NCBI GenBank assembly: GCA_013112575.1
Contig: JABFGG010000015.1
Location: forward strand, 37,377-101,376
Direction: 5' to 3'
Length of the DNA stretch: 64,000 nucleotides
Source: Chloroflexota bacterium
Lineage (GTDB): Bacteria > Chloroflexota > Anaerolineae > Anaerolineales > UBA11579
Every line of letters begins with the position of its first letter. Within the stretch, counting starts at the first letter, position 1. Under the pieces are notes generated by a model that had not been told where the DNA came from, did no database searches, and saw only the letters and a list, made by a program, of their open reading frames with translations. The position numbers and the translations under genes are program-made. Below, piece by piece: positions 1 through 6,848 of this stretch.

Positions 1-224
1 GCAAGGATGTAGAGGACGGCAATGTAGACAAAGCGGTGCGAAAATTGCATAATTTAGCTACACAATTGCTTGGCGCAGGCGAAAATGGCCTGGCCCAAAC
101 AGTTTTGTTAGAAGCCGATTACCTTGAAGAAAATGGTAAACTTCGTAAAGACTCGGAAAAACAGATAAAATATGGGACACGGGCCCTGCTTCTTGAAACA
201 GGTTCTGAGGAGAAATCAACATGA
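1..224 (+). CDS. C-terminal end of a vWA-domain protein (partial)
   Basis: The open frame (codons starting at position 3) is already running at the window edge, so the start and the bulk of the protein are missing. The visible 74 residues contain a helical tail with NLATQLLGAGE, a LLEADYLEENGKL segment and a KYGTRALLLET end. This tail is typical of the last part of von Willebrand factor A proteins of the Ca-activated chloride channel/YfbK type in Chloroflexota. Its stop overlaps the start of the FHA gene by ATGA, indicating translational coupling. The assignment rests on recalled family similarity of the tail and on the FHA neighbour; the vWA MIDAS motif itself lies outside the window. Confidence 0.6.
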   Translation, partial: KDVEDGNVDKAVRKLHNLATQLLGAGENGLAQTVLLEADYLEENGKLRKDSEKQIKYGTRALLLETGSEEKST

Positions 225-733
225 GCGTTATTTGCCCGAATTGCGAACATGAAAACCTGGACGGCGCACTTTTTTGCGGCCAGTGTGGCGCAAAACTGGT
301 GAGTGGCGGTGTTTCTACCGCCGCGGTAAAGCGCACCCACGATATTGATTCCACCAAACCTGTCAGCGCTCCGCTGCCCCCTCCCCCCCCTGCCACCGAA
401 GCTTTTATCTCCCTGCACGTGGTGCGTACCGGGCAGATATTGCCGCTGGTGGGCCGCAACGAGTTCACCATTGGCCGCGTCAGCGAAGGCCAGTCCATTC
501 TCCCAGACATTGACCTGACGCCCTACGAAGCCTATTCGCAAGGCGTCTCACGCCTGCACACCACCATTAAACGCAAAGATAACGGGGAAATCGTCATCAC
601 CGACCTGGGCTCTTCCAATGGCACCCGTGTCAACAACGAAAAAATTCCCGCACACACCGAACTTATCCTCAATCACGGCGACGTTATCTCCATCGGGCAA
701 TTCAAGCTGCAAGCCCTCATTCGTCAGGATTGA
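221..733 (+). CDS. Zinc-ribbon + FHA domain protein
   Basis: 170 residues. The N-terminus carries a zinc ribbon with two CxxC pairs (CPNC and CGQC, residues 5-22). A Pro-rich linker follows (about residues 50-60). The C-terminal half is a forkhead-associated domain with GRNEFTIGR, SRLHTTI and LGSSNGTRVNN, the conserved Gly-Arg, Ser-x-x-His and Asn residues that bind phosphothreonine. The start overlaps the upstream vWA stop, and the next small gene follows after 14 bases, so these look like one operon. The likely role is a cytoplasmic phospho-Thr adaptor, possibly reading a Hanks-type kinase such as the one at 41748. The substrate is not visible. Confidence 0.85.
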   Translation: MSVICPNCEHENLDGALFCGQCGAKLVSGGVSTAAVKRTHDIDSTKPVSAPLPPPPPATEAFISLHVVRTGQILPLVGRNEFTIGRVSEGQSILPDIDLTPYEAYSQGVSRLHTTIKRKDNGEIVITDLGSSNGTRVNNEKIPAHTELILNHGDVISIGQFKLQALIRQD

Positions 734-747
734 TCCGGAGACCTCTT

Positions 748-990
748 ATGGCCATAACTGTAATCATCCACATCGCAAATGAAGACGCCGTTGTCGGCGA
801 GATCGATGATTTGCCCAGCCCCACCGACGTTTCTATCCTCGTTAAGAACCCCCGCAAGCGCGACGGCAAAGACCTGCATTATCTTGATGGTGACGTCACC
901 ACGGTCCTCTGGCCCTGGAACCGCATCACGTTCATTGAGGTCATCACCAGTAAGGCCGAGGAAGAAGTCATCGGCTTCGTCCGCGAATAA
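748..990 (+). CDS. Small conserved hypothetical protein next to FHA gene
   Basis: 80 residues from ATG 748, which is preceded by GGAG at 736-739. A TTG at 730 would add six residues but leaves the ribosome site inside the coding region, so ATG is preferred. The protein is acidic and all-beta in appearance (MAITVIIHIAN, DVTTVLWPWNR, ITFIEVITSKAEEE). No motif of known function was recognised. It sits between the FHA protein and the OmpR regulator on the same strand with short gaps (14 and 24 bases), so it is probably co-transcribed. Function unknown. Confidence 0.7.
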   Translation: MAITVIIHIANEDAVVGEIDDLPSPTDVSILVKNPRKRDGKDLHYLDGDVTTVLWPWNRITFIEVITSKAEEEVIGFVRE

Positions 991-1014
991 AATCATTACC
1001 CAAGGAACACACTT

Positions 1015-1746
1015 GTGAGCGAAGAACAATTTAACAACCGCCGCATTCTGGTGGTTGACGACGAAGAACGCATGGTGCGCTTCATCCGCCTGAACCTGGA
1101 GCACGATGGTTTTCAGGTTGAGGAGGCTTATAAGGGCCAGGGCGCCATGGATAAACTGCGCCAGTCATTGCCCGACCTGGTGCTGCTGGATGTCATGATG
1201 CCGGACATGGATGGCTTTGAAGTACTGCGCCTGATACGCGAGAACAACGACGTGCCGGTGATCATGCTGACCGCCAAGGGCGAGGAAGATGACCGCGTGC
1301 GCGGCCTGGAATTGGGTGCCGACGATTACGTCACCAAGCCCTTCAGCCCCCGCGAACTGGTCAGCCGGGTGCGCGCCGTTTTACGTCGCACCGATGCCTC
1401 CCGCGGGCAACAGATCGGGGCCATTGAGGTGGATGAACGTTTGCGCATGGATTTTGACCGCCGCGAAGTCTGGGTGGATGGGGAGCTGGTTAAATTGCGC
1501 CCCACGGAGTACCGCCTGCTGTATCACCTGGTGCAGAACGCAGGCTGGGTGCTGACCCACGACCAGATTTTGGCCAAGGTGTGGGGCTACGAGTACCGCG
1601 ATGAGCCGCATTACGTGCGCCTGTATGTCAATTATTTGCGGCAGAAGCTGGAAGAGGACCCCGCCGACCCCAAATACATCCTCACAGAGCGGGGCGTGGG
1701 CTACCGCTTTGTGGACTACGAGCGTGCTAATAAGGCAGAGGAATAA
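1015..1746 (+). CDS. OmpR/PhoB-family response regulator
   Basis: 243 residues. The receiver domain (about residues 8-125) has the acidic pair VVDDEE, the phospho-acceptor Asp59 in [11 protein letters not shown], the Thr in MLTAKG and the Lys in TKPFSPREL. The C-terminal winged-helix DNA-binding domain (about 140-235) ends with the typical RGVGYRF. The start is GTG at 1015 with AAGGAA upstream; an ATG at 1072 would cut into the receiver and is rejected. No histidine kinase is adjacent, so it is an orphan unless driven by a distant kinase. It closes the vWA-FHA operon and is followed by a strong terminator. Confidence 0.93.
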   Translation: MSEEQFNNRRILVVDDEERMVRFIRLNLEHDGFQVEEAYKGQGAMDKLRQSLPDLVLLDVMMPDMDGFEVLRLIRENNDVPVIMLTAKGEEDDRVRGLELGADDYVTKPFSPRELVSRVRAVLRRTDASRGQQIGAIEVDERLRMDFDRREVWVDGELVKLRPTEYRLLYHLVQNAGWVLTHDQILAKVWGYEYRDEPHYVRLYVNYLRQKLEEDPADPKYILTERGVGYRFVDYERANKAEE

Positions 1747-1770
1747 TAGTAACCAGTAACAGAATCGACG

Positions 1771-1794
1771 AGCGGCCGCATGGCCGCTTTTTTG
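1771..1794 (+). terminator. Rho-independent terminator after the response regulator
   Basis: AGCGGCC, 4-base loop, GGCCGCT, then a run of six T. This is a perfect 7-bp GC-rich stem lying 25 bases after the stop codon of the OmpR regulator. Confidence 0.9.
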
Positions 1795-1830
1795 TTTCGG
1801 GGGGGGGTACTAGTACTTGTCTGACAAGCG

Positions 1831-1892
1831 GGGTATTACGGAATAAGCAAGGTGACCCTAAAACGTGGGTAATACGGGAATGAGCTAAGTGA
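1831..1892. repeat. Imperfect tandem repeat in AT-rich intergenic region
   Basis: Two units, 1831-1855 and 1867-1892, share GGGTA-TACG-GAAT-AGC-GTGA with a few mismatches. A related string (GGGTAATAAGGGCATAAG) occurs at 45797-45814 between two dehydrogenase genes. The rest of the 1795-2005 gap holds a G-run at 1799-1807 and no visible gene. Confidence 0.4.
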
Positions 1893-1970
1893 GAATTGGC
1901 AGTGTGGGGCCAGAAAAGAGGTGATTTAGTGTAGGCTATGTTTATTTAAAGTATACCGTTGGAAGTGGAG

Positions 1971-2006
1971 ATAAAACAAAAAGCTACAGGAAAAAAAATT
2001 TCCTGT
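1971..2006 (-). terminator. Terminator of the OLD/2TM/beta-flower operon
   Basis: Read on the minus strand, ACAGGAAA and TTTCCTGT pair across a T-only loop and are followed by AGCTTTTTGTTTT. The stem touches the stop codon of the 2006-2695 gene, closing the minus-strand operon. Confidence 0.75.
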
Positions 2007-2695
2007 TAAATAGTGGCGCTCTGAACTAAGTTTAACCAAGCCAAAAAGTCATTAGTGTCAACTCTATTTGGAATTAGAGTATTGACAGAAAGATAACCAA
2101 GAACTTCACCTTCTCGTTCAATTCTAGGAGGATTAGTTGCGTATTCATTATTTGGAGAGAGTGCTGAGTATTCGCTTCCGTAGTTCCCATATTGATTGAA
2201 TATGGAAATGGCCGAGTATTCATTTCCATATTTATTGAATCTATTAGTAATTGATTTTTCCGACATCGGGACTAACGAAATCTCTCCAAGAAAAGTTTCA
2301 TCAGAAGCGATTAGTTCTGCACCTAAAAGGTATCCAAAATCTCGCAGTTCACTTTTTGGCACAAGCTTTCTTACAGGTAATTTCTGCCCTTCAAACACAT
2401 CCTCATAAGGACCAAACAACTTTGGCATTAATAATCTTTTGAACGGTCTAATAGGTCTAAATGGCGTTAATAATGGTCGCCTAGGAATAGGGATTCTTTT
2501 TACAAATTGAAACGATTTGTTCCGTACAATTCGATCATCGCTCATAACAGTGCCAATATATAACCCTCCTGTGTTATAAACCTCGTTGCCATTTTCAATG
2601 ACCCCAAGCCAAACACTATTTGGATTGTATATGTTGCCGTTATCCACAAAGGCAACATATTCTCCAGATGAATTAAAAATATATCTTACACTCAT
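2006..2695 (-). CDS. Predicted 4-fold beta-flower domain protein
   Basis: 229 residues. Residues 1-60 alternate short beta strands with the pattern YIFNSSGEYVAFVDNGNIYN and GVIENGNEVYN, each blade-like unit turning on Gly/Asn. This resembles the 4-fold beta-flower family of hypothetical proteins. A basic Pro-rich linker follows (residues 66-90). The C-terminal part has repeated N-x-YG-NEYSA elements (about 155-190) and an NPP motif. No catalytic residues were recognised. It is the last gene of the three-gene minus-strand operon, 10 bases after the two-TM gene, and its base composition is AT-rich like theirs. Family name from memory of the motif pattern; function unknown. Confidence 0.65.
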   Translation of the reverse strand: MSVRYIFNSSGEYVAFVDNGNIYNPNSVWLGVIENGNEVYNTGGLYIGTVMSDDRIVRNKSFQFVKRIPIPRRPLLTPFRPIRPFKRLLMPKLFGPYEDVFEGQKLPVRKLVPKSELRDFGYLLGAELIASDETFLGEISLVPMSEKSITNRFNKYGNEYSAISIFNQYGNYGSEYSALSPNNEYATNPPRIEREGEVLGYLSVNTLIPNRVDTNDFLAWLNLVQSATI

Positions 2696-2705
2696 TTCAG
2701 TTATC

Positions 2706-3110
2706 TTAGTCTCGATAAGTCAAATATAGGCCACCAATAATTAAACATACTCCAGGAATTAAGGTTGCTAACCCAGGCCAAGTTTGATTATTTGTAAGCA
2801 AATTAATTCCAAATCCGGTTAGGATGTTTGACAAACCTAATAATATCGCCCCCACTGCTGTTTTCGTTTTCTTAGTTTCATAGGCATCTACATAAGTTTT
2901 AAGAGTATTAATCTCATTATTCAACACATTATTATCATCAATCAACTGCCTGTAATAATGCATTACCATCTTTATAGCAGTTTCGTTTCCAGTAAGCTCA
3001 TCAACAGAAATACCAGCAAGCTCGCGAATCGAGAAACCTAAAACGGAATCATTTTGAGCGTCAGCCAAATCACCTGGGGGCAACTCTTCAGGATTTATAT
3101 CTTGACTCAT
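2706..3110 (-). CDS. Small protein with two C-terminal transmembrane helices
   Basis: About 134 residues from ATG 3110, which has AGGAG seven bases upstream. A longer start at 3140 overlapping the previous gene is possible but lacks a clear ribosome site. The N-terminus is acidic (PEELPPGDLADAQ), a helical segment with coiled-coil character follows (LIDDNNVLNNEINTLKTYV), and two hydrophobic helices fill the C-terminus (AVGAILLGLSNILTGFGINLL and LIPGVCLIIGGLYL), ending in YRD. The layout of a soluble sensor helix plus a hairpin of two membrane helices recalls membrane effectors of abortive-infection systems, but no named family was recognised. It lies between the OLD nuclease and the beta-flower gene. 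Confidence 0.7.
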   Translation of the reverse strand: MSQDINPEELPPGDLADAQNDSVLGFSIRELAGISVDELTGNETAIKMVMHYYRQLIDDNNVLNNEINTLKTYVDAYETKKTKTAVGAILLGLSNILTGFGINLLTNNQTWPGLATLIPGVCLIIGGLYLTYRD

Positions 3111-3136
3111 ATTTATCTCCTGTGCGAGTTTTTTCT

Positions 3137-3610
3137 TCACACTTCATCAATTTTCGAATTTATTATTGACTCGATTTTTGTATAAATAGATTTTAAGAAT
3201 TTCGAATACTTCTTTGTTATTATTGTTTTCCCGATAGAATTGTCAAGGATTTCGTATGCAATGTCAGGCTTGGAGGGAACGGAGAAACCTTGCTCTTTAC
3301 AGAAATCTTCAAGCCATTTTGGCCTATTGTTCACTGGAAGCATATCCGGTGAAATCAAATTGGGTTTTTCATTCCATTTTGTTAGTTGGTTATTTGCTGC
3401 AACACAGTAAAGTTCGGGATCAATAAAATCCTCCAGAACAAATTCTTCAGTTTCTGAGGAAGTGTATGACGTGATTTTCTCTTCTGAAATACCAGCTCTT
3501 AGAATCTTCCCCCTTATACTATCTCCTCCTTCATCACCATCTACTAAGTAAGCTACTCTTGCAGCTTCATTATTTAGAATTGCTATTTGTTCCTCACTAG
3601 CAATTGACAA
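3137..3610 (-). CDS. C-terminal TOPRIM fragment of the interrupted OLD-family nuclease
   Basis: 157 residues, opening with TTG at 3610. It is in the same frame as the ATPase gene upstream and is separated from it by one TAG and four codons. It holds the second TOPRIM motif, LVDGDEGGD, whose acidic residues bind metal; the first motif (EGPTD) lies in the upstream piece. On its own it would be half a nuclease domain, and no good ribosome site precedes the TTG. It is therefore best read as the tail of one broken or read-through gene spanning 3137-5113 (about 658 residues). It overlaps the 3140 start option of the two-TM gene by 4 bases. Confidence 0.75.
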   Translation of the reverse strand: MSIASEEQIAILNNEAARVAYLVDGDEGGDSIRGKILRAGISEEKITSYTSSETEEFVLEDFIDPELYCVAANNQLTKWNEKPNLISPDMLPVNNRPKWLEDFCKEQGFSVPSKPDIAYEILDNSIGKTIITKKYSKFLKSIYTKIESIINSKIDEV

Positions 3611-3622
3611 GCCTGGAATTAC

Positions 3623-3625
3623 CTA
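3623..3625 (-). other. In-frame amber codon splitting the OLD nuclease
   Basis: TAG in the frame of the ATPase gene, between LGF and VIPGLS. Frame is preserved on both sides, so this is a nonsense codon, not a frameshift. It falls between the two metal-binding motifs of the TOPRIM domain. Confidence 0.85.
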
Positions 3626-5113
3626 AAAACCCAAACTATCTTTTCCTGCTACTTCCCGAAATATAGTTGGTAGTAAGATCATATCAGTTGGACCTTCAGT
3701 GAATAAAGCGTATCGTAAGGGGAAAAAAGCTAGAAGGCTTGCTCCCATGCCGGAAAGCAAAGAATGTAACCCGGGCTTGTTTTTGGTCCAAAACCAATTA
3801 TTCACAGTACTTCGGTTTATATGTAAATTTTCTTCACCTTGCTCCGGTTCAATTAATCTAACCCCCAGCCCTAGATCCTCTGGTAAACATCCAATTGAAT
3901 GAGTAGTATATATAACCTTAGAAACTAGGTCCTGTTTTGCAAACATTTGAATTAAATCTACTTGGGCATCATAATGTAAGTGACGCTCGATTTCATCTAG
4001 TAAAAGCACTAACTCCTTCCCTGTCTGATTTTCAACAAAAGCTCTTAATCCAACATATTGTCTTAGCCCATCACTTCTTTCCGCAATACTATTTATCTCA
4101 CTATCATTATCTACCATAATATTGAGCGCTTGACCATTAACATCAAAATGGACACTTATTTTAGATTGTGACCATGATTTTTGAAAAACCTCTTTAATTT
4201 TAGTATTTGCTCGACTTATAAGCGTAACGACTCTTCCTCTATCACCAGACTCTACTGCCCTACGAAGACTTGGTAAATCTAAACCTGCAAGTTGAGTGAG
4301 GTTTCTTAATGCAATTGGATATTCCCCATCCACAACCAAACTATATTCATGATGAAGATTTCTATCAGCATCGGAAAACAAAATAAATCTTGGTCTTCTT
4401 TGCTTTAGAATTTCGATAGCCTCCTCAGACGGAGAATCAGTCTGCTCAAACGAAACCACATCTACAACCTTTTGTGACAAAGGTTGTAAATATGAAGGAT
4501 CAGTATCAAGTACATAGTTGCTAATTGAACTACCTAATTGGCTCAAATTTACTAATATTGAATCATCGAGACTATCTACATCCGTTCTTAAGTCACTTAT
4601 GGCTTTCTCAAGTTGACGACTTATGGTGGTGGCTTTATCTACTTCATCTTCTGGGTATTTTTTTGTTTTGGCACTTAGAATATCTTTCAATCTTCGGGAC
4701 CTTCGCAAACGTTCTAATTTACTGAGCAAACCACGCCGAAGTTTTCTATCCCTTTTTAGGTCAGGTTCCAATGAATAATAGAAATATCCGTCTGCATCCT
4801 TATGAACATGGAACCATTTAACTTTATCACCCCCATCAAAATGTGATATCGCATCTACGTCACCAGAAGAAAGCAAATAGCTCGCAGACACTATGTATTG
4901 ATCACCAGAAATACTTTGATTACGTGTTAATTCACGGTTTACACCAGCCGAAAGAAATTCATCATCCTTTTCGAAATGTAGTAAAGCCAGAAGCACTGAA
5001 CTTTTACCCACTTCATTCGGCCCAATTAATGCTATTTCCTTTGATTTAAGGTCAATCTTAGTTTTATTGAAGAATCGTTTATAACCGTGCAGGTTCACAT
5101 GTATTAGTTTCAT
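3623..5113 (-). CDS. OLD-family ATPase (AAA_15-type) with truncated TOPRIM domain
   Basis: 496 residues from ATG 5113 with AAGGGG upstream. The N-terminus has the P-loop GPNEVGKSS (about residues 31-39) of ABC/SMC-like ATPases. Walker B and the following signature lie in LLLDEIERHLHYDAQ (about 365-379), and TTHSIGCL gives the switch His. At residue ~470 the TOPRIM domain begins with FTEGPTD, then the frame ends at TAG 3623-3625 after DSLGF. The next in-frame codons encode VIPGLS and the rest of the TOPRIM domain. Homologues usually read through this point with a Gln, so a single CAG-to-TAG change is the simplest explanation. OLD-family proteins are DNA endonucleases found in Gabija, retron and Lit-like defence systems. 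Confidence 0.85.
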   Translation of the reverse strand: MKLIHVNLHGYKRFFNKTKIDLKSKEIALIGPNEVGKSSVLLALLHFEKDDEFLSAGVNRELTRNQSISGDQYIVSASYLLSSGDVDAISHFDGGDKVKWFHVHKDADGYFYYSLEPDLKRDRKLRRGLLSKLERLRRSRRLKDILSAKTKKYPEDEVDKATTISRQLEKAISDLRTDVDSLDDSILVNLSQLGSSISNYVLDTDPSYLQPLSQKVVDVVSFEQTDSPSEEAIEILKQRRPRFILFSDADRNLHHEYSLVVDGEYPIALRNLTQLAGLDLPSLRRAVESGDRGRVVTLISRANTKIKEVFQKSWSQSKISVHFDVNGQALNIMVDNDSEINSIAERSDGLRQYVGLRAFVENQTGKELVLLLDEIERHLHYDAQVDLIQMFAKQDLVSKVIYTTHSIGCLPEDLGLGVRLIEPEQGEENLHINRSTVNNWFWTKNKPGLHSLLSGMGASLLAFFPLRYALFTEGPTDMILLPTIFREVAGKDSLGF

Positions 5114-5599
5114 AAGTTACCCCTTGCTTGGGTTGTTTTTTAGTATAGCACTTACATAAATTCCAAACAACTAATTGTCTTTTTTTCGGAATGTGTTTAC
5201 AAAGCACCCACAAACTAGCCAATTGGGAATTCTTGTCAATTGGAGTATCACGCCGAAACATAAGCATACATTCCCTTTACACTACATAAAGGGTACATAC
5301 AGGTACATTAATTCGCCCTTTTTAGTCATCGCACACACTCCGCACCGCCACATATAGTGCCTCCGTTCCACCCATCCCCCACATCTTATATTCCGGCAAA
5401 AACCCGCCAGCCAAAACCGTGCTTAACCCTACATACCCTACATTAAGTACATTAATTCAATGGTGTTTGCACTCTTATAAATCTCATACATCCCTTACAC
5501 CACACCTCCCCCAAACCTTCACAATCTTTTCACAGCTATTTTGCATAATGCAATCAACGTGAAACTGACAAATACAAAAGACTGAAGGAGGTCTGCAAA
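5114..5599. other. 486-bp AT-rich intergenic region
   Basis: Lies between the divergent OLD operon and the membrane protein gene, so it must hold both promoters. No convincing gene is seen. It contains a repeated GTACATTAATTC-type string (about 5303-5314 and 5449-5460), several C-rich stretches and the palindrome listed separately at 5540-5553. Confidence 0.5.
5540..5553. promoter_or_regulatory. Palindrome TTGCAT-A-ATGCAA upstream of membrane protein gene
   Basis: The 14-mer TTTGCATAATGCAA contains a perfect inverted repeat with one central base. The identical 14-mer lies at 35649-35662 in another divergent intergenic region. It sits about 47 bases before the start of the 5600 gene. Possible operator or -10 region; not proven. 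Confidence 0.4.
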
Positions 5600-6046
5600 A
5601 TGTTTCGACGTCGTGGAATTTTCTCATTGATCAGCTTCTTGCTGGTCATCGCCCTGATCGGGTTGGGTGGCTACATGCTGTACAACTCGGGCTTCAACCA
5701 GGGCTTGCTGACGGGCCAGGCCGCCATTGAAAGCGGTGAGGCCGTGCCAGTGCAGCCAGGATACGCCCCTTATGGGCGCTACTACGGCCCAGGATTTGGC
5801 TTGTTCGGGCTTGGCTTGTTTGGCCTGTTCTTCAAGTTCCTGTTCTGGTTCTTCTTTATCGGCTTCATCTTCCGTATGCTGTTCCGGCCTTGGGGCTGGG
5901 GCTGGCACGGTGGCTATGGCCGCCGAGGCTGGCGTGGCAAACGCGGCTGGGGCAAACCGCCCTGGGCGTATGACGATGAAGACAGCGATGATGAAGATGG
6001 TGAGGGTAACGACCTCGGCAAGGATGCCGAACCGGCCACCCTCTAA
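5600..6046 (+). CDS. Membrane protein with Gly/Phe/Trp-rich hydrophobic core
   Basis: 148 residues, ATG preceded by a perfect AGGAGG. An N-terminal membrane helix (residues 8-28, FSLISFLLVIALIG) is followed by a short outer segment (PVQPGYAPYGRYYGPG). A very Phe/Leu-rich hydrophobic stretch follows (about 70-97), then an aromatic basic segment (PWGWGWHGGYGRRGW) and an acidic tail (DDEDSDDEDGEGND). No enzyme motif was seen. It stands 115 bases upstream of a response regulator/sensor kinase pair on the same strand, so it may be the target or partner of that system. Small proteins of this kind are often found beside two-component genes in Chloroflexota; function unknown. Confidence 0.75.
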   Translation: MFRRRGIFSLISFLLVIALIGLGGYMLYNSGFNQGLLTGQAAIESGEAVPVQPGYAPYGRYYGPGFGLFGLGLFGLFFKFLFWFFFIGFIFRMLFRPWGWGWHGGYGRRGWRGKRGWGKPPWAYDDEDSDDEDGEGNDLGKDAEPATL

Positions 6047-6096
6047 GTTCCTCTCCTCCACCTGGACGCTGCTGGCATAGGGCGTCCGGGTTATTT

Positions 6097-6137
6097 AAAG
6101 CAACCACAGATGAAGTAGATAAACACAGATATTATTT
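6097..6137. repeat. Dispersed intergenic repeat, copy 1
   Basis: AAAGCAACCACAGAT followed by a CAGAT/ACACAGAT-rich tail. The copy at 57995-58034 matches the first 15 bases exactly and most of the rest. It stands directly in front of the -10 box of the two-component operon, as the second copy stands in front of the coiled-coil gene. Confidence 0.6.
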
Positions 6138-6147
6138 GAGATAGCAC

Positions 6148-6153
6148 TATAAT
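6148..6153 (+). promoter_or_regulatory. -10 box (TATAAT), probably leaderless start
   Basis: A perfect TATAAT ends 8 bases before the ATG at 6162, and no ribosome site is present. Transcription would begin at or next to the start codon. No clear -35 element is seen. Confidence 0.6.
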
Positions 6154-6161
6154 AAAAAGCG

Positions 6162-6848
6162 ATGAACGAACTGATATTGGTGGTGGACGACGAGCACAAG
6201 ATCGTTAAGCTGGCACAGGATTACCTGGAGCAGAGCAATTACCGCGTGCGCACAGCCACGGACGGTACCACGGCGCTGGCAATGGCGCGGCAGGAAAAGC
6301 CCGATCTTATCGTGCTGGACCTAAATTTGCCGGGCATGGATGGGCTGGACATCACGCGGGCGCTGCGCCGCGAGTCGGACGTGCCAATCATCATGCTGAC
6401 GGCACGGGTAGAGGAAACCGACCGGCTGATCGGATTGGAGATGGGAGCGGACGATTACATCACCAAGCCGTTCAGCCCGCGGGAGTTGGTGGCACGCGTC
6501 AAGGTGGTATTGCGGCGCGTGCATGGCGGGGTGCGCACCCCAGGCCTGATCGTGGCGGGCGACCTGGAGATCGATACTAATGGGCATCGCGTACGGCGTG
6601 AGGGTGAAACCATCGAGTTGTCACGCACAGAGTTCAATATCCTGGCAATGCTGGCGCAACACCCCGGGCAGACCTTTGAACGCGCCCAGTTACTCAACCG
6701 GCTGCACGGCTATGCCCATGAGGGCTATGATCGCAGCATCGACGCCCACATCAAGAACCTGCGGCGCAAATTGGAGATTGATGCCAGCGACCCTAAATAC
6801 GTGCTGACCGTATACGGCATCGGCTACAAATTCAACGACACTCTATGA
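6162..6848 (+). CDS. OmpR/PhoB-family response regulator
   Basis: 228 residues. The receiver domain has VVDDEH, the phospho-acceptor Asp53 in VLDLNLPGMDG, the Thr in MLTARV and the Lys in TKPFSPREL. The C-terminal winged helix ends YGIGYKF. The gene has no Shine-Dalgarno site and a TATAAT box 8 bases ahead, suggesting a leaderless message. Its stop overlaps the sensor kinase start (ATGA at 6845-6848), so the two are translated together as a two-component system. Confidence 0.93.
   Translation: MNELILVVDDEHKIVKLAQDYLEQSNYRVRTATDGTTALAMARQEKPDLIVLDLNLPGMDGLDITRALRRESDVPIIMLTARVEETDRLIGLEMGADDYITKPFSPRELVARVKVVLRRVHGGVRTPGLIVAGDLEIDTNGHRVRREGETIELSRTEFNILAMLAQHPGQTFERAQLLNRLHGYAHEGYDRSIDAHIKNLRRKLEIDASDPKYVLTVYGIGYKFNDTL

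Noticed and set aside
58..541. Two long minus-strand open frames opposite the vWA tail and FHA gene
   Set aside because: They lie antisense to clearly supported coding sequence and show no recognisable motif.
5079..5267. Minus-strand open frame overlapping the start of the OLD gene
   Set aside because: No ribosome site, no motif, and it overlaps the OLD start region in another frame.
5624..6061. Minus-strand 145-residue open frame opposite the membrane protein gene
   Set aside because: Shadow of a GC-rich gene; low-complexity Ala/Glu product without motif.
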